Below, piece by piece: positions 8,825-17,852 of a stretch of DNA of 64,000 bases. The position numbers and the translations under genes were made by a program. Where the stretch lies: the NCBI GenBank assembly GCA_041684965.1, contig JAWLGR010000006.1:62001-126000 (forward strand), given 5' to 3'. The notes beneath the pieces are model-generated. The model had not been told where the DNA came from. It saw only the letters and a list, made by a program, of their open reading frames with translations, and searched no databases. Position 1 is the stretch's first letter; each line of letters starts with the position of its first letter. The DNA is from Mariniphaga sp041684965. GTDB lineage: Bacteria > Bacteroidota > Bacteroidia > Bacteroidales > Prolixibacteraceae.

Positions 8825-9188
8825 AATATAAGCTTTTCAGTTTCTTATTTTCATTATTGAGGCGCCAAATTGTTCTGATGCCTAAATTAATAATACACTT
8901 ATATACAACGATTTGTTTAAAGTTTATTAAAATATATGATTATAAAGGCAATTTTTGTAAGATGTATTTCATTATGCGCTACAAGAAGCAAAAATTTGTA
9001 TCTGTCAGGAAAAATATTCCACACTTATGAGATTTAATTCGGCAGAAATAATACATAGACCAAAAGTAAATATCCCGCTGGAACTACACGTAAAATAAGG
9101 GTAATTGCAATGCATAGACAATTGCTGAAATAAAATGGCATGCCTTTGGCTATTCATTTTATAGTTCAGTAAAAAATTACACAACATT
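8825..9188. other. 364-bp intergenic region between divergent genes
   Basis: AT-rich DNA between the minus-strand lipoprotein gene and the M48 protease gene. It must contain both promoters. No coding frame, repeat or structured RNA stands out. Confidence 0.5.
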
Positions 9189-9983
9189 ATGAAAACAAGT
9201 TTATTTCTGGTATCCCTGTTTTTAATTACAGCTTGCAGCACCGTACCATTAACAAACCGGCGCCAATTTACAGCAATTCCATCTCAACAGATGTTGGCTC
9301 TGGGTACACAAAGCTACAGGCAGGTTCTGAATCAGGAGGAAATTTCTTCAAGTCAATCCGATATCCGTGCCATCCGGCAGGTTGGACAACGTGTAACAAC
9401 AGCAGTAGAAGATTATCTGCGTCAGATTGGGCGTGAAAACATTATAGATGATTATAAGTGGGAGTTCAATTTGTTAAAAGGAGATGAAATCAACGCATGG
9501 GCTATTCCGGGAGGTAAAATTGCTTTTTACGAGGGCATTATGCCTATTTGTAGAAACGATGATGGTATTGCTGTAGTAATGGCACACGAGATTGCCCATG
9601 CAATTGCCGATCATGCCAATGAACGCATGTCGCAGCAGTTATCGCTCCAACTGGGAGGTGTGGCTTTGTCACAGGCATTAAAAGATGAAAATGAAACCAC
9701 CGCTCAATTGGCTATGACTGCATTTGGGCTGGGTTCTCAGTTGGGGGTGCTTCTACCCTATAGCCGTAAACACGAGCAGGAAGCCGATGAACTGGGTTTG
9801 TATTTTATGGCAATGGCCGGTTACGATCCCCGGGAAGCTCCTCGTTTATGGCAAAGAATGATGGAAGTCAGTCCTAACCGGACCCCTGAATTTCTATCCA
9901 CACACCCCAATCCACAAAACCGTATAAAATTTCTCAATAGAAAAATGTCGAAAGCACTTGAGTTTTATAATGATAACCGTTAA
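9189..9983 (+). CDS. M48 family zinc metalloprotease lipoprotein
   Basis: Secreted or periplasmic peptidase of 264 residues, related to BepA/LoiP. The N-terminus is a lipoprotein signal (hydrophobic segment then ITAC, Cys16). The zinc motif HEIAH is at 133-137, and the third ligand lies in KHEQEADELG near residue 198, the usual spacing for M48. The final STHPNPQNRIKFL is also family-typical. Such proteases act in outer-membrane protein quality control. It appears to be monocistronic, with long non-coding DNA on both sides. Confidence 0.9.
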   Translation: MKTSLFLVSLFLITACSTVPLTNRRQFTAIPSQQMLALGTQSYRQVLNQEEISSSQSDIRAIRQVGQRVTTAVEDYLRQIGRENIIDDYKWEFNLLKGDEINAWAIPGGKIAFYEGIMPICRNDDGIAVVMAHEIAHAIADHANERMSQQLSLQLGGVALSQALKDENETTAQLAMTAFGLGSQLGVLLPYSRKHEQEADELGLYFMAMAGYDPREAPRLWQRMMEVSPNRTPEFLSTHPNPQNRIKFLNRKMSKALEFYNDNR

Positions 9984-10410
9984 ATATAATTTTATCGTAC
10001 ACCTATAAAAAAATAATACCCCCCCAACCCCAATATTTGCTGCAGCGCGGCGAAAGCAGCACTTAGGTGTAGAAGTTTGCGCACGATGCGATTAAAATCG
10101 AATGCAGGATGTTTAGAAGAATTTCAGAATAAATTCAACAAATAGAGAACCGACATCCCCGTAGCTGTAAAAAGGAGTTTATAACTTCATAATTTCACCA
10201 TTTCAACAGGAGATAAACTCTATGAATTTACTATTTCTGAATTTGCAGTGTAGATTTTCATTCCCAATTTGTGGATATTCTTAACCATAATTTGTCACAA
10301 AAAAAAAAATTCCTCAAAACACTAATCACTTATAATCAATGTATTGACCTATAACTTGACATATGGCACAATAATTATAAAAGCATAATTAACCCATTAA
10401 TTTTTAAAAT
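9984..10410. other. 427-bp intergenic region upstream of the OmpA-like gene
   Basis: Contains a C-rich run near 10019-10025 and an 8-bp inverted repeat TACACCTA (9998) / TAGGTGTA (10064) with a wide spacer. Two TTGAC hexamer-like sites near 10344 and 10357 followed by AT-rich DNA may be the promoter of the downstream gene. No coding frame or tRNA seen. Confidence 0.4.
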
Positions 10411-11100
10411 ATGAAATCAATAAATGCACATATAAAAAAGTTTAAAATAATCATTTTAGCTGCTGTTCTGATTGTGCCTCTAAGTTGTAACACCTCAAGG
10501 GTATTCAAAGGAGGAGCTATTGGAGCAGGCGCAGGTGGGGCCATTGGGGGGGCTATCGGCTCAAGGTCGGACAATACAGCAACCGGAGCTATTATCGGGG
10601 CTGCAATTGGCGGTACTGCCGGCGCTCTAATTGGAAAATATATGGACAAGCAAGCCGAAGAGCTTGAAAAAGATTTGGAAGGAGCCCAGGTGGAACGTGT
10701 AGGTGAAGGGATCAAAGTAACTTTTGATTCAGGTATTCTTTATGATTTCGACTCCGCACAACTTTCAGAATCTGCAAAAGAAAACATTTCAAAGCTTGCT
10801 GAGACATTAAAGAAATATGAAGATACCAATATTTTAATAGAAGGTCATACCGACAGCCGGGGCGATGAGAAGTACAATCAGAGACTTTCTGAAAGAAGAG
10901 CAAAATCTGTTACCGATGAGCTTAAGAAACTCGGCATTAGAAACGTTCGCATAAATGAAATCGGGTACGGGGAAGAGCAACCCGTTGCCGATAATTCCAC
11001 TGAAGAAGGACGCAGGTTAAACAGAAGGGTTGAAGTGGCAATTTTTGCTAATGAAGACCTGAAGGAAGCAGCAGAAAATGGAGATATCAATATTCAGTAA
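10411..11100 (+). CDS. OmpA-family lipoprotein with glycine-zipper segment
   Basis: An envelope protein of 229 residues. It has a lipoprotein signal with Cys26 (PLSC), a glycine-zipper region at about 34-75 with repeated GxxxG spacing (GGAIGAGAGGAIGGAIG), and a C-terminal OmpA domain from about residue 105 to 215 including LIEGHTDSRGDEKYN and LSERRAKSV, the peptidoglycan-binding signature. It resembles YiaD-like proteins that link the outer membrane to the cell wall. A beta-barrel protein and a DUF1328 protein follow with 20-bp and 19-bp gaps, suggesting an envelope-stress-type operon. Confidence 0.9.
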   Translation: MKSINAHIKKFKIIILAAVLIVPLSCNTSRVFKGGAIGAGAGGAIGGAIGSRSDNTATGAIIGAAIGGTAGALIGKYMDKQAEELEKDLEGAQVERVGEGIKVTFDSGILYDFDSAQLSESAKENISKLAETLKKYEDTNILIEGHTDSRGDEKYNQRLSERRAKSVTDELKKLGIRNVRINEIGYGEEQPVADNSTEEGRRLNRRVEVAIFANEDLKEAAENGDINIQ

Positions 11101-11120
11101 ACACTCTAAACATTAAAGTC

Positions 11121-11750
11121 ATGAAATATAAATTCAGCATCACAATTCTATTAATCATTTTTATTTCCGCAAGTGCATATGCACAGTTCACGCAATTTGG
11201 TGCGAAGACGGGTGTTAATTTTTCAAATATGACGGTTGATGATTCGAACGATAAAAATTTAAGGACTGGTTTTCATGCCGGAATATTTGGCAGAATGGGC
11301 ATTTCAGAATTATTCTCCATTCAGCCGGAACTCATTTATACCACAAAAGGATTTACTAACTCATACGATATTTTGATTGCACAAGGTGAGGCAGATGTTA
11401 ATTTGAATTATATTGAAATACCGGTAAATATAGTTTACCATCTTTCAGAAGATTTTTCTTTCCAAATAGGCCCTTATTTAGGATATCTTGCAAGTGCCAA
11501 TGTATCGACCAGTAATGAAGTTCTCAATTTTTTCCAAATTGATACCAATGACAATATTGATCGTAGTAACTTCAAACCAATTGATATTGGTTTAACTGCC
11601 GGTCTTGGCTTTACAGTTGAAAAATTCATTTTCGGTTTTAAATACAACCTGGGATTAACAAATGTAGCAAAAGACAATATTCCTGCAGAGCAATTAATTG
11701 GGAACGCGCGCAATACAGTAATACAAATTTACGCTGGAATACTTTTTTAA
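11121..11750 (+). CDS. Outer-membrane beta-barrel protein (PorT/OMP_b-brl family)
   Basis: A 209-residue predicted outer-membrane protein. The signal peptide ends SAYAQF near residue 22. The mature part has the KTGVNFSN start, the IQPELIYTTKGF strand, the LNYIEIPVNIVYH strand, and a final hydrophobic strand ending in Phe (IQIYAGILF), all typical of the porin-like eight-strand beta-barrel domain in Bacteroidota. Ligand unknown. It lies 20 bp after the OmpA-like gene and 19 bp before the DUF1328 gene. Confidence 0.85.
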   Translation: MKYKFSITILLIIFISASAYAQFTQFGAKTGVNFSNMTVDDSNDKNLRTGFHAGIFGRMGISELFSIQPELIYTTKGFTNSYDILIAQGEADVNLNYIEIPVNIVYHLSEDFSFQIGPYLGYLASANVSTSNEVLNFFQIDTNDNIDRSNFKPIDIGLTAGLGFTVEKFIFGFKYNLGLTNVAKDNIPAEQLIGNARNTVIQIYAGILF

Positions 11751-11769
11751 ACACTAAAATTATATTGTT

Positions 11770-11937
11770 ATGATTCGATTAATTATCATTTTTTTGGTTA
11801 TTGCCCTCATAGCAGCCCTGTTTGGATTTGGAGGAATTGCAGAAGGGGCTGCAGAGATTGCAAAAATAATTTTTTACATTTTTATTGTGTTGCTCTTATT
11901 ATCACTCATTGCGGGAGGTGTAAGAGGATTCAGGTAA
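11770..11937 (+). CDS. DUF1328 family small membrane protein
   Basis: A 55-residue protein read directly from the sequence (ATG at 11770, TAA at 11935-11937). It has two hydrophobic helices separated by FGFGGIAEGAAEIAKI, the recognisable core of DUF1328 (YtjA-like) proteins, which are stress-induced small membrane proteins of unknown mechanism. It follows the beta-barrel gene by 19 bp and is probably the last gene of that operon; a terminator lies about 100 bp downstream. Confidence 0.85.
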   Translation: MIRLIIIFLVIALIAALFGFGGIAEGAAEIAKIIFYIFIVLLLLSLIAGGVRGFR

Positions 11938-12415
11938 GATTACCCGGCACACAATTCCATAAAACCCTCCGGGTGAGATTGGTGTAAAATCTCATTGGGG
12001 GATTGCTACAGGTTCTTCCCAGGGAACTATTGAAGAAAAGCTTTCTTTTTCAGAAGGCTTTTCGTTTTTTTATAAACAAATTGTACTTATTAAATTCTGG
12101 AGTCATCAAACGTGTCCTTCTCCCCAAAAAATGGTTTGATTGAATAGGCTGCACGCTTGAAAGAATAGTATATATTTAAGGGACTTGAAGTAAAAGGTGG
12201 GAGTCAGACAAAAGCTAACCGAAATAATGATTTAAACGGATACCCAAATCAGCCGAATACATTCTTTCCAATTTGGTGAATCCGCTTTCCGGCAAATTGG
12301 TAAAAGTTGTACAATTAAATTTTTTATTAAACCCATTTATTTCATATCATCTTCTTGCTGTTTGTCCGGAAATATTTATTATATTTTCAGCAAATTCAAA
12401 AAAAACCACGAATCT
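11938..12415. other. 478-bp intergenic region upstream of the bd-like genes
   Basis: Holds the terminator at 12035-12072 and then AT-rich DNA leading to the ATG at 12416. I see no other gene. The in-frame extension to a TTG at 12362 is unlikely to be translated. Confidence 0.5.
12035..12072 (+). terminator. Intrinsic terminator
   Basis: Stem GAAAAGC/GCTTTTC with a 15-base loop, immediately followed by GTTTTTTTAT. It lies 97 bp after the DUF1328 stop and would end the OmpA/beta-barrel/DUF1328 transcript. Confidence 0.8.
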
Positions 12416-13852
12416 ATGGATTTTCCATTGTTTCACCTCGACTTCATGGGCAACCGCATGTTGGTAGCTGTTATTGCGATAACCCATGTGATAATCAACC
12501 ATGCTCTTGCTGTGGGTTTTGCCCCACTTGTGACACTTCTTGAGTTCAGGGGTTACCTGAAGTATAAAAGCAATCCGGAAGAAGGCAGGTCGTGGGATGA
12601 AATGGCGCGTCGCTTAATGTTTGTGGCCTTTATAATAACCACCACAGCAGGTGCACTTACAGGAGTAGGCATCTGGTTTGCCGCGTCGCTGGCAAATCCT
12701 GCATCACTTGGCAGTCTTATTAGGGTATTTTATTTTGCATGGTTTACCGAATGGATAATTTTCGTTTTGGAGGTGGTATTTATTATGATTTATTTCCTGA
12801 CCTGGAAAAAGTCAAATGAATCAGTCCGAAATAAGAAAAGGCACATTCTTTTTGGAGTTTGGCTAAGTATTTTCTCATGGTTAACTATGGCCATTATCGT
12901 AGCAATACTTGGATTTATGATGACTCCGGGAAGCTGGATTGAACGGCCATCGCTGTTCACAGGCTTTCTCAATCCACTCTATTTGCCACAACTTATTTTT
13001 CGCACTCCGGTTGCCATGATGATGGCCGGTACTGTAGCACTGATGATTTCGGCCTATGTTATTAAAAAAAGCAACAAATGGAAATATGAAATCCTGCGTT
13101 ATATATCATTTTGGATATTATTATGGATGCCGGTTGCCGCAGCAGGTGCCTTTCTTTACTATTGGCACATACCAAGGGCAATGATCGGAAACCTTCCGGT
13201 AGCGCTGGGAACACAGCAGTTTCAGGACTGGTACGATTCATTGGTCATTATTGCAATTCTCGTGGTTGCCATCGGTTTTGCAATAGGTATACTGGGAACA
13301 GTCTCACCGCGGCGCATTCCAAAGCATTTACTGATTATCCCTGTTATTGCATCTTTCCTGTTTCTGGGCACCTTTGAACGGTTGCGTGAATTTATCCGCA
13401 AACCTTATGTAATTGGAGAATACATGTATGCCAATGGTATTTTGTTAGATGAGTATCCGCTCTATCAACAAACCGGACTATTGAAACATACGCCCTATTC
13501 CGCACTTTCAGAAATAACACCGGAAAACAAGCTCATTGCAGGAGAAGCAGTCTTCACACTCGCTTGCTCAAGGTGCCATACTACTCATGGTATCAGTTCA
13601 GTTGTCCGCAAATTTGAACGCATGTATGGGAAAGAATCTCAACTGGATGAACAGGCAATGAACGTTTACATCAAGAATATGCACAATGTAAGGCATTATA
13701 TGCCCCCATTCCCAGGTAACGATGCTGAACTGGAGGCTCTTTCTGCCTTTGTAGTTGAACAGCAAAAGCGGCCGAGGAAACTGGATGGGCCACAGGTAAA
13801 AGGCATTGATGTAAAAGAAGTATTGTATGAATTTCAAAATGTTGAAAAATGA
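12416..13852 (+). CDS. Cytochrome bd-superfamily-like subunit I with C-terminal haem-c domain
   Basis: Polytopic protein of 478 residues from the ATG at 12416. Compared by eye with CydA: Arg14 and His24 keep the R-x9-H spacing of Arg9/His19 (haem b595 ligand); GALTGVGIWF and an FTEWIIFVLE helix match the CydA GVATG and glutamate-bearing helix; RKPYVIGE at 328-335 corresponds to the GRQPWAIGE motif. In contrast, where CydA has His186 (haem b558 ligand) this protein reads FRTPVAMMMAG, with no histidine. The tail has a c-type haem motif CSRCH (384-388) and a probable axial Met in MPPFPGN. It overlaps the next gene by 4 bp (ATGA). Likely a membrane oxidoreductase; the acceptor is not known. Confidence 0.75.
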   Translation: MDFPLFHLDFMGNRMLVAVIAITHVIINHALAVGFAPLVTLLEFRGYLKYKSNPEEGRSWDEMARRLMFVAFIITTTAGALTGVGIWFAASLANPASLGSLIRVFYFAWFTEWIIFVLEVVFIMIYFLTWKKSNESVRNKKRHILFGVWLSIFSWLTMAIIVAILGFMMTPGSWIERPSLFTGFLNPLYLPQLIFRTPVAMMMAGTVALMISAYVIKKSNKWKYEILRYISFWILLWMPVAAAGAFLYYWHIPRAMIGNLPVALGTQQFQDWYDSLVIIAILVVAIGFAIGILGTVSPRRIPKHLLIIPVIASFLFLGTFERLREFIRKPYVIGEYMYANGILLDEYPLYQQTGLLKHTPYSALSEITPENKLIAGEAVFTLACSRCHTTHGISSVVRKFERMYGKESQLDEQAMNVYIKNMHNVRHYMPPFPGNDAELEALSAFVVEQQKRPRKLDGPQVKGIDVKEVLYEFQNVEK

Positions 13853-15183
13853 TAAGTGCATTATTAATTCAGATTCCTGTTCCCAAAGACATCCCGCTCT
13901 CATTGCCTCTGCCCGAAGGGCTGCTGGTATTTATACTTGTTTTATCCTTCCTCATCCATATTTTATTTATCAACCTGATGATAGGGGGTAGCATATTGAC
14001 ATTTTGGTATGAAATAAGAGGAATGAAAAACAGTGATTTTGATTTACTGGCACGTGAAATTGCAGCCACAATTACTGTTAACAAAAGCCTGGCAGTTGTT
14101 TTTGGTGTCGCTCCCCTTCTATCAATAAATGTGCTTTACACCCTTTATTTTTATTCTGCAAATGCATTGACGGGGAATATCTGGATATCAATTGTACCTT
14201 GGGTAGCAGTTGCTTTTCTGCTTTTTTACCTGCACAAATATTCTTGGGACAGGCTGGCTGGTAATAAACCACTTCACCTGAGCATTTTGGGAGCAGGAAT
14301 TTTCAGTTTTCTGTTTATTCCTTTTATTTTCCTTACCAATATTAACCTGATGCTTTTCCCTGAAAAGTGGGGTCAGATAAATGGTTTTTTTGATGCAATG
14401 ACGCTTCCGAATGTATTTCCCCGTTACTTCCACTTCATTACTGCAAGCATGGCCATAACAGGCCTGTTTCTAGCATGGTGGTTTAGACGAAAAGCATTTG
14501 AAGCTGATAACATTTTTAAATCTTTATCAAAAAACCGGATACTTAAACAAATGCTGAATCTTGCACTGGTAGCTACCGGTATGCAGTTTATTTTTGGGCC
14601 ACTCCTTTTCCTGACTCTGCCTTCACAAGGTGTCACCTGGAGCTTGTTCTGGGTAATTACCGGAGGTGTAACTGCCGCTGTAATAGTTTTGATTCTGTTA
14701 TGGAAAATGCAGAATGAGGAAGGCCGGTCATCAGAGCGGCGTTTTTACCTGGTTGTTGGATTGTTTGTGGTTATTGTTGCATTTATGGGGACGGGAAGGC
14801 ATATTTACCGGGAAAGTGCCCTTGCAACCCATAAAAAAATGGTATCTGAACGCACTTCTGCCCATTGGGAGGCGGTCAGGCTTGCACACGATAACCTGTT
14901 ACTTCCCGAGGTAGAATCGAAACCAGGAAGCTTTACACCGGGACAAAACCTGTTTCAGACCAATTGTGCCATATGCCATGCTGCAAATGCCCGTCTGATT
15001 GGTCCTGCTATGGCTGAATTAATACCCATTTACCAAGATGATTTAGACGGGTTAAAACAGTGGATTAAGGAACCGGGCCGTAAACGGTTGGATTACCCTG
15101 CAATGGCCGGATTTCCACATTTAACCGACAAGCAACTGACTGATATTTCGGAATTCGTACTTCAGCAGAATTGGGTAGAATAA
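13849..15183 (+). CDS. Second bd-like membrane subunit with C-terminal haem-c domain
   Basis: A 444-residue polytopic protein translationally coupled to the previous gene. An N-terminal helix carries SFLIHILFINLMIGG, similar in placement to the CydA His19 helix. A later helix, PRYFHFITASMAITG, offers a histidine where CydA has the haem b558 ligand His186, a position that is not His in the partner. After the last helix comes a periplasmic c-type cytochrome with CAICH at 373-377 and an axial Met candidate in AMAGFPHL. This suggests a CydA/CydA'-like heterodimer fed by or feeding c haem. No CydB-like gene is nearby. The reaction (oxygen reduction or another quinol-linked process) is inference. 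Confidence 0.7.
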   Translation: MISALLIQIPVPKDIPLSLPLPEGLLVFILVLSFLIHILFINLMIGGSILTFWYEIRGMKNSDFDLLAREIAATITVNKSLAVVFGVAPLLSINVLYTLYFYSANALTGNIWISIVPWVAVAFLLFYLHKYSWDRLAGNKPLHLSILGAGIFSFLFIPFIFLTNINLMLFPEKWGQINGFFDAMTLPNVFPRYFHFITASMAITGLFLAWWFRRKAFEADNIFKSLSKNRILKQMLNLALVATGMQFIFGPLLFLTLPSQGVTWSLFWVITGGVTAAVIVLILLWKMQNEEGRSSERRFYLVVGLFVVIVAFMGTGRHIYRESALATHKKMVSERTSAHWEAVRLAHDNLLLPEVESKPGSFTPGQNLFQTNCAICHAANARLIGPAMAELIPIYQDDLDGLKQWIKEPGRKRLDYPAMAGFPHLTDKQLTDISEFVLQQNWVE

Positions 15184-15378
15184 TCACGGTATGGTTTTTT
15201 TCAGAATCAGGAAAGGCAGATGATATGTTTAAAAAATTACTCTACCGAACCGGACATAAAGCCTGATTATTTTCTAAATTCACTAACCTGTTTTCGGATA
15301 TAAATCTATACAATCAAACCCTGAAGAAAAATTTTTGTTGTATTTTACGCACCGATTTATGACACCTGAAATATAGCC

Positions 15379-15954
15379 ATGATGCTCAGCACGAGAATGC
15401 AATTTCTAATAAAAAACGGCCTGCGGGGTATAGCCTGGCTGGCTGTTCTGTTAATTGCCTATTTCTTTTTTGAAAAATTTGTAGTTTCGAAGGATCCCGA
15501 CAGGTGGATGGAAACTTTTTATGCCAGGCCCATAGTAGTTTATTTAATATATTTAGCATCAGAATTCCTCTTTGGAATCATTCCTCCTGAACTATTTATG
15601 ATTTGGGCAGTTAACAAAGCCAATATATCCCATTATTTCCTGAACCTGGCTTTTTTTGCAATTGCCTCCTACCTTCTTGGATATCTAACATTTCTGATAG
15701 GAAAATTCCTGTATAAACGGGTATCGTTTCGTTATGTCCGAATACGATTCTTAAAAAAATCATGGCCTCAATTAAGGAAATACGGTATTTTTTTGATTAT
15801 TGTCGCAGCCCTGACACCGTTACCCTGGTCTGCAGTTTGTCTGCTGATAGGCTCAGCCGGATATCCGGGCGGCCGGTTTCTAAGATATGCAACCTTCCGT
15901 ATAATCCGGTTTGCTGTATACGGATACATTATTTTCCAAACTCACCAAATTTAA
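15379..15954 (+). CDS. VTT/DedA-like membrane protein
   Basis: A 191-residue polytopic membrane protein with four or five hydrophobic segments. The central FLFGIIPPELFMIW, followed by LGYLTFLIGKFLYKR and then a LTPLPWSAVCLLIGSAG stretch, resembles the VTT fold with its proline-containing re-entrant segments. It is shorter and more diverged than the VTT gene at 7015. Function unknown. The DUF6787-like gene starts 47 bp downstream and msrA overlaps that one, so the three may be co-transcribed. Confidence 0.6.
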   Translation: MMLSTRMQFLIKNGLRGIAWLAVLLIAYFFFEKFVVSKDPDRWMETFYARPIVVYLIYLASEFLFGIIPPELFMIWAVNKANISHYFLNLAFFAIASYLLGYLTFLIGKFLYKRVSFRYVRIRFLKKSWPQLRKYGIFLIIVAALTPLPWSAVCLLIGSAGYPGGRFLRYATFRIIRFAVYGYIIFQTHQI

Positions 15955-16001
15955 TTTTAAACAAGCCTCCCCTACTTGTGTTTATTAATCAAAAGAAATG
16001 C

Positions 16002-16295
16002 ATGCTTACAAAACTTAAAGCCAGGTTAAACATTAAAAGTAATTTTCAATTTCTACTGATAATGGTGGTGTTTTCTATTACAGGGAGTGCTTCACTCCTT
16101 GTTCGGAAGGCTGTTTTTGAATGGATAGGTATTACTGCAGATACCAGTCTTTGGATTCGGGTTCCACTTTATTTGCTGATAATTTTTCCAGCCTACCAGA
16201 TCATTTTTCTGTTGGTTGGATCGCTGTTCGGACAATTCAGGTTTGCCTGGGAATTCGAAAAAAAAATCTTTTCGCGTTTAATGTTTAAAAAATGA
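16002..16295 (+). CDS. DUF6787-like small membrane protein
   Basis: A 97-residue protein with two hydrophobic helices (FQFLLIMVVFSITGSASLLV and YLLIIFPAYQIIFLLVGSLFG) and a C-terminal FAWEFEKKIFSRL motif typical of the Bacteroidota DUF6787 family. The ATG at 16002 was chosen because upstream in-frame sequence lies inside the preceding gene. Its TGA overlaps the msrA start (ATGA), so translation is probably coupled. No function is known. Confidence 0.7.
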   Translation: MLTKLKARLNIKSNFQFLLIMVVFSITGSASLLVRKAVFEWIGITADTSLWIRVPLYLLIIFPAYQIIFLLVGSLFGQFRFAWEFEKKIFSRLMFKK

Positions 16296-16891
16296 AAACT
16301 TTAATTTTATTATTAATCCCGGTTATCATGAATACACCTCAGGATAAAGAAGGCAATTATGAAACAGCTACTCTGGGAGGAGGATGTTTCTGGTGTACAG
16401 AAGCTGTTTATAAGGAAATGAAGGGCGTTGTAAAGGTTGTTCCCGGATACAGTGGCGGCCATATAAAAAATCCTGCTTACCGGGAAGTTACTACCGGCAG
16501 AACAGGACATGCTGAAGTAGTACAGATACTATTTGACCCCAGGGAGACAAGTTTTTCAGATATTCTTGAGGTTTTTTTTATGACACATGATCCCACAACT
16601 CTGAACCGTCAGGGAAATGACATCGGAACACAATACCGATCAGTAATATTTTATCACAACGAAGAACAAAAAGTTACAGCCGAAAAAGTGAAGGAATTAT
16701 TTGAAGAGGAGAAGGTTTACCCAAATCCTGTCGTAACTGAAATTACTTCGTTTGATACCTTTTACATTGCAGAAGATTATCACCACAATTACTTTGCACG
16801 TAATAAAAACCAACCATACTGCCAGTTCGTTGTGGCTCCCAAAGTTGAAAAATTCAGAAAGATATTCAGGGAGAAATTAAAAAATCACTAA
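16292..16891 (+). CDS. msrA: Peptide-methionine (S)-S-oxide reductase
   Basis: Repairs oxidised methionine using thioredoxin. The 199-residue protein has the catalytic GCFWC motif at 31-35 (nucleophile Cys32), GYSGGHIKNPAYREV, and FWMTHDP-like FFMTHDPTT, all specific to MsrA. The N-terminus up to about residue 15 is hydrophobic and could be a signal peptide, which would make this a periplasmic form; it is short, so this is uncertain. It overlaps the preceding DUF6787-like gene by 4 bp. Confidence 0.93.
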   Translation: MKTLILLLIPVIMNTPQDKEGNYETATLGGGCFWCTEAVYKEMKGVVKVVPGYSGGHIKNPAYREVTTGRTGHAEVVQILFDPRETSFSDILEVFFMTHDPTTLNRQGNDIGTQYRSVIFYHNEEQKVTAEKVKELFEEEKVYPNPVVTEITSFDTFYIAEDYHHNYFARNKNQPYCQFVVAPKVEKFRKIFREKLKNH

Positions 16892-16946
16892 TTAAAGCGA
16901 AATCCCAAGCCTGATTAGTAAGGTGTAATTGTTGATTTAAAATCAG

Positions 16947-16983
16947 AAAAAAAGGCAGCCAAAAATAAAATTCAGTAGCTGCC
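16947..16983 (-). terminator. Intrinsic terminator of the minus-strand rhamnose/DUF1080 transcript
   Basis: On the minus strand a 6-bp GC stem (GGCAGC/GCTGCC) closes an 18-base loop and is followed by seven T residues. It lies 27 bp beyond the DUF1080 stop. Confidence 0.8.
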
Positions 16984-17009
16984 TCCTTCTCCGGAAAATT
17001 CAGGTTTAA

Positions 17010-17771
17010 TTACAATTCCCTGATCCATATGTTCCGGAAGCTTACAGGATCTCCATGGTCCTGAAGCATAAGGCTTCCCGGTCCATGTTTTTTTATACTA
17101 TATTCAGGGATACCAATGTATTCAGTTGGTCCCCGCACTTCTGCATTGTTTTGAACTAAAACACCATTATGCAAGACGGTGATTCTGGGGGGAGTAAAAT
17201 AAGAGCCATCTTCGTGAAAACGAGGTGCAGTATAGATAATATCGTATGATTGCCATTGGCCAGGTTCCTTATTTGCGTTTACCAGCGGTGCATGCTGCTT
17301 GTAAATACTCCCTGCCTGTCCATTTCGATATGTCCTGTTGTTATAATTATCCAGAATCTGTACTTCATACCGCTCCTGCAAAAACACGCCACTGTTACCA
17401 CGTCCCTGGCCTGTGCCTACAACTTCTTCCGGTGAGCGCCATTCAATGTGCAATTGAAAATCATTGAAAACACGTTTTGTTTTAATGATACCTGTACCTT
17501 TTTCCACTGTAACATAACCATTTTCCACTTTCCAGCCAGGTTTTCCACCATTTCGGCTGGTCCATTCATTTTCCAGAGTTACTCCATCAAACAACACAAT
17601 TGCATCGGAAGGTGCATCCATAGGGGTAGTTCCGGGAGTTACAACCCTTACTTCCGGTTCCCAGATTTCAGTCATTTCAGGTTTCATAGGCATAGGCCCT
17701 TCGGTTTGGGCAAATAATTGGGGTGAAGCTGCAAATAAAAGCAAACACGGGATAATTTCAATTTTTCTCAT
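17010..17771 (-). CDS. DUF1080 (3-keto-disaccharide hydrolase family) secreted protein
   Basis: A 253-residue protein with a signal peptide (MRKIEIIPCLLLFAASPQLFAQ is split after AQ). The mature part is the concanavalin-like DUF1080 domain: ALFDG-like VLFDGVTLENEW, WKVENGYVTVEKGTGII, FQLHIEWRSP, GNSGVFLQERYEVQILD, and a terminal FRNIWIREL. Family members bind or hydrolyse sugars outside the cell; the substrate here is unknown. It lies 81 bp after the phosphohexomutase gene in the same direction and has its own terminator. Confidence 0.88.
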   Translation of the reverse strand: MRKIEIIPCLLLFAASPQLFAQTEGPMPMKPEMTEIWEPEVRVVTPGTTPMDAPSDAIVLFDGVTLENEWTSRNGGKPGWKVENGYVTVEKGTGIIKTKRVFNDFQLHIEWRSPEEVVGTGQGRGNSGVFLQERYEVQILDNYNNRTYRNGQAGSIYKQHAPLVNANKEPGQWQSYDIIYTAPRFHEDGSYFTPPRITVLHNGVLVQNNAEVRGPTEYIGIPEYSIKKHGPGSLMLQDHGDPVSFRNIWIREL

Positions 17772-17852
17772 TTTTGATTTTCAATTAGTTGACACAAGAT
17801 TTATTAAGTTTTTTCTATATTCACGATTATTCTAATAAACAAATAAGCCGGT

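Noticed and set aside
9998..10071. TACACCTA/TAGGTGTA inverted repeat upstream of the OmpA-like gene
   Set aside because: Wide spacer, no T tract and no further pairing; too weak to call as a terminator or RNA structure.
17246..17717. Plus-strand open frames opposite the DUF1080 gene
   Set aside because: The minus-strand reading has clear DUF1080 motifs and a signal peptide; the plus-strand frames have none.
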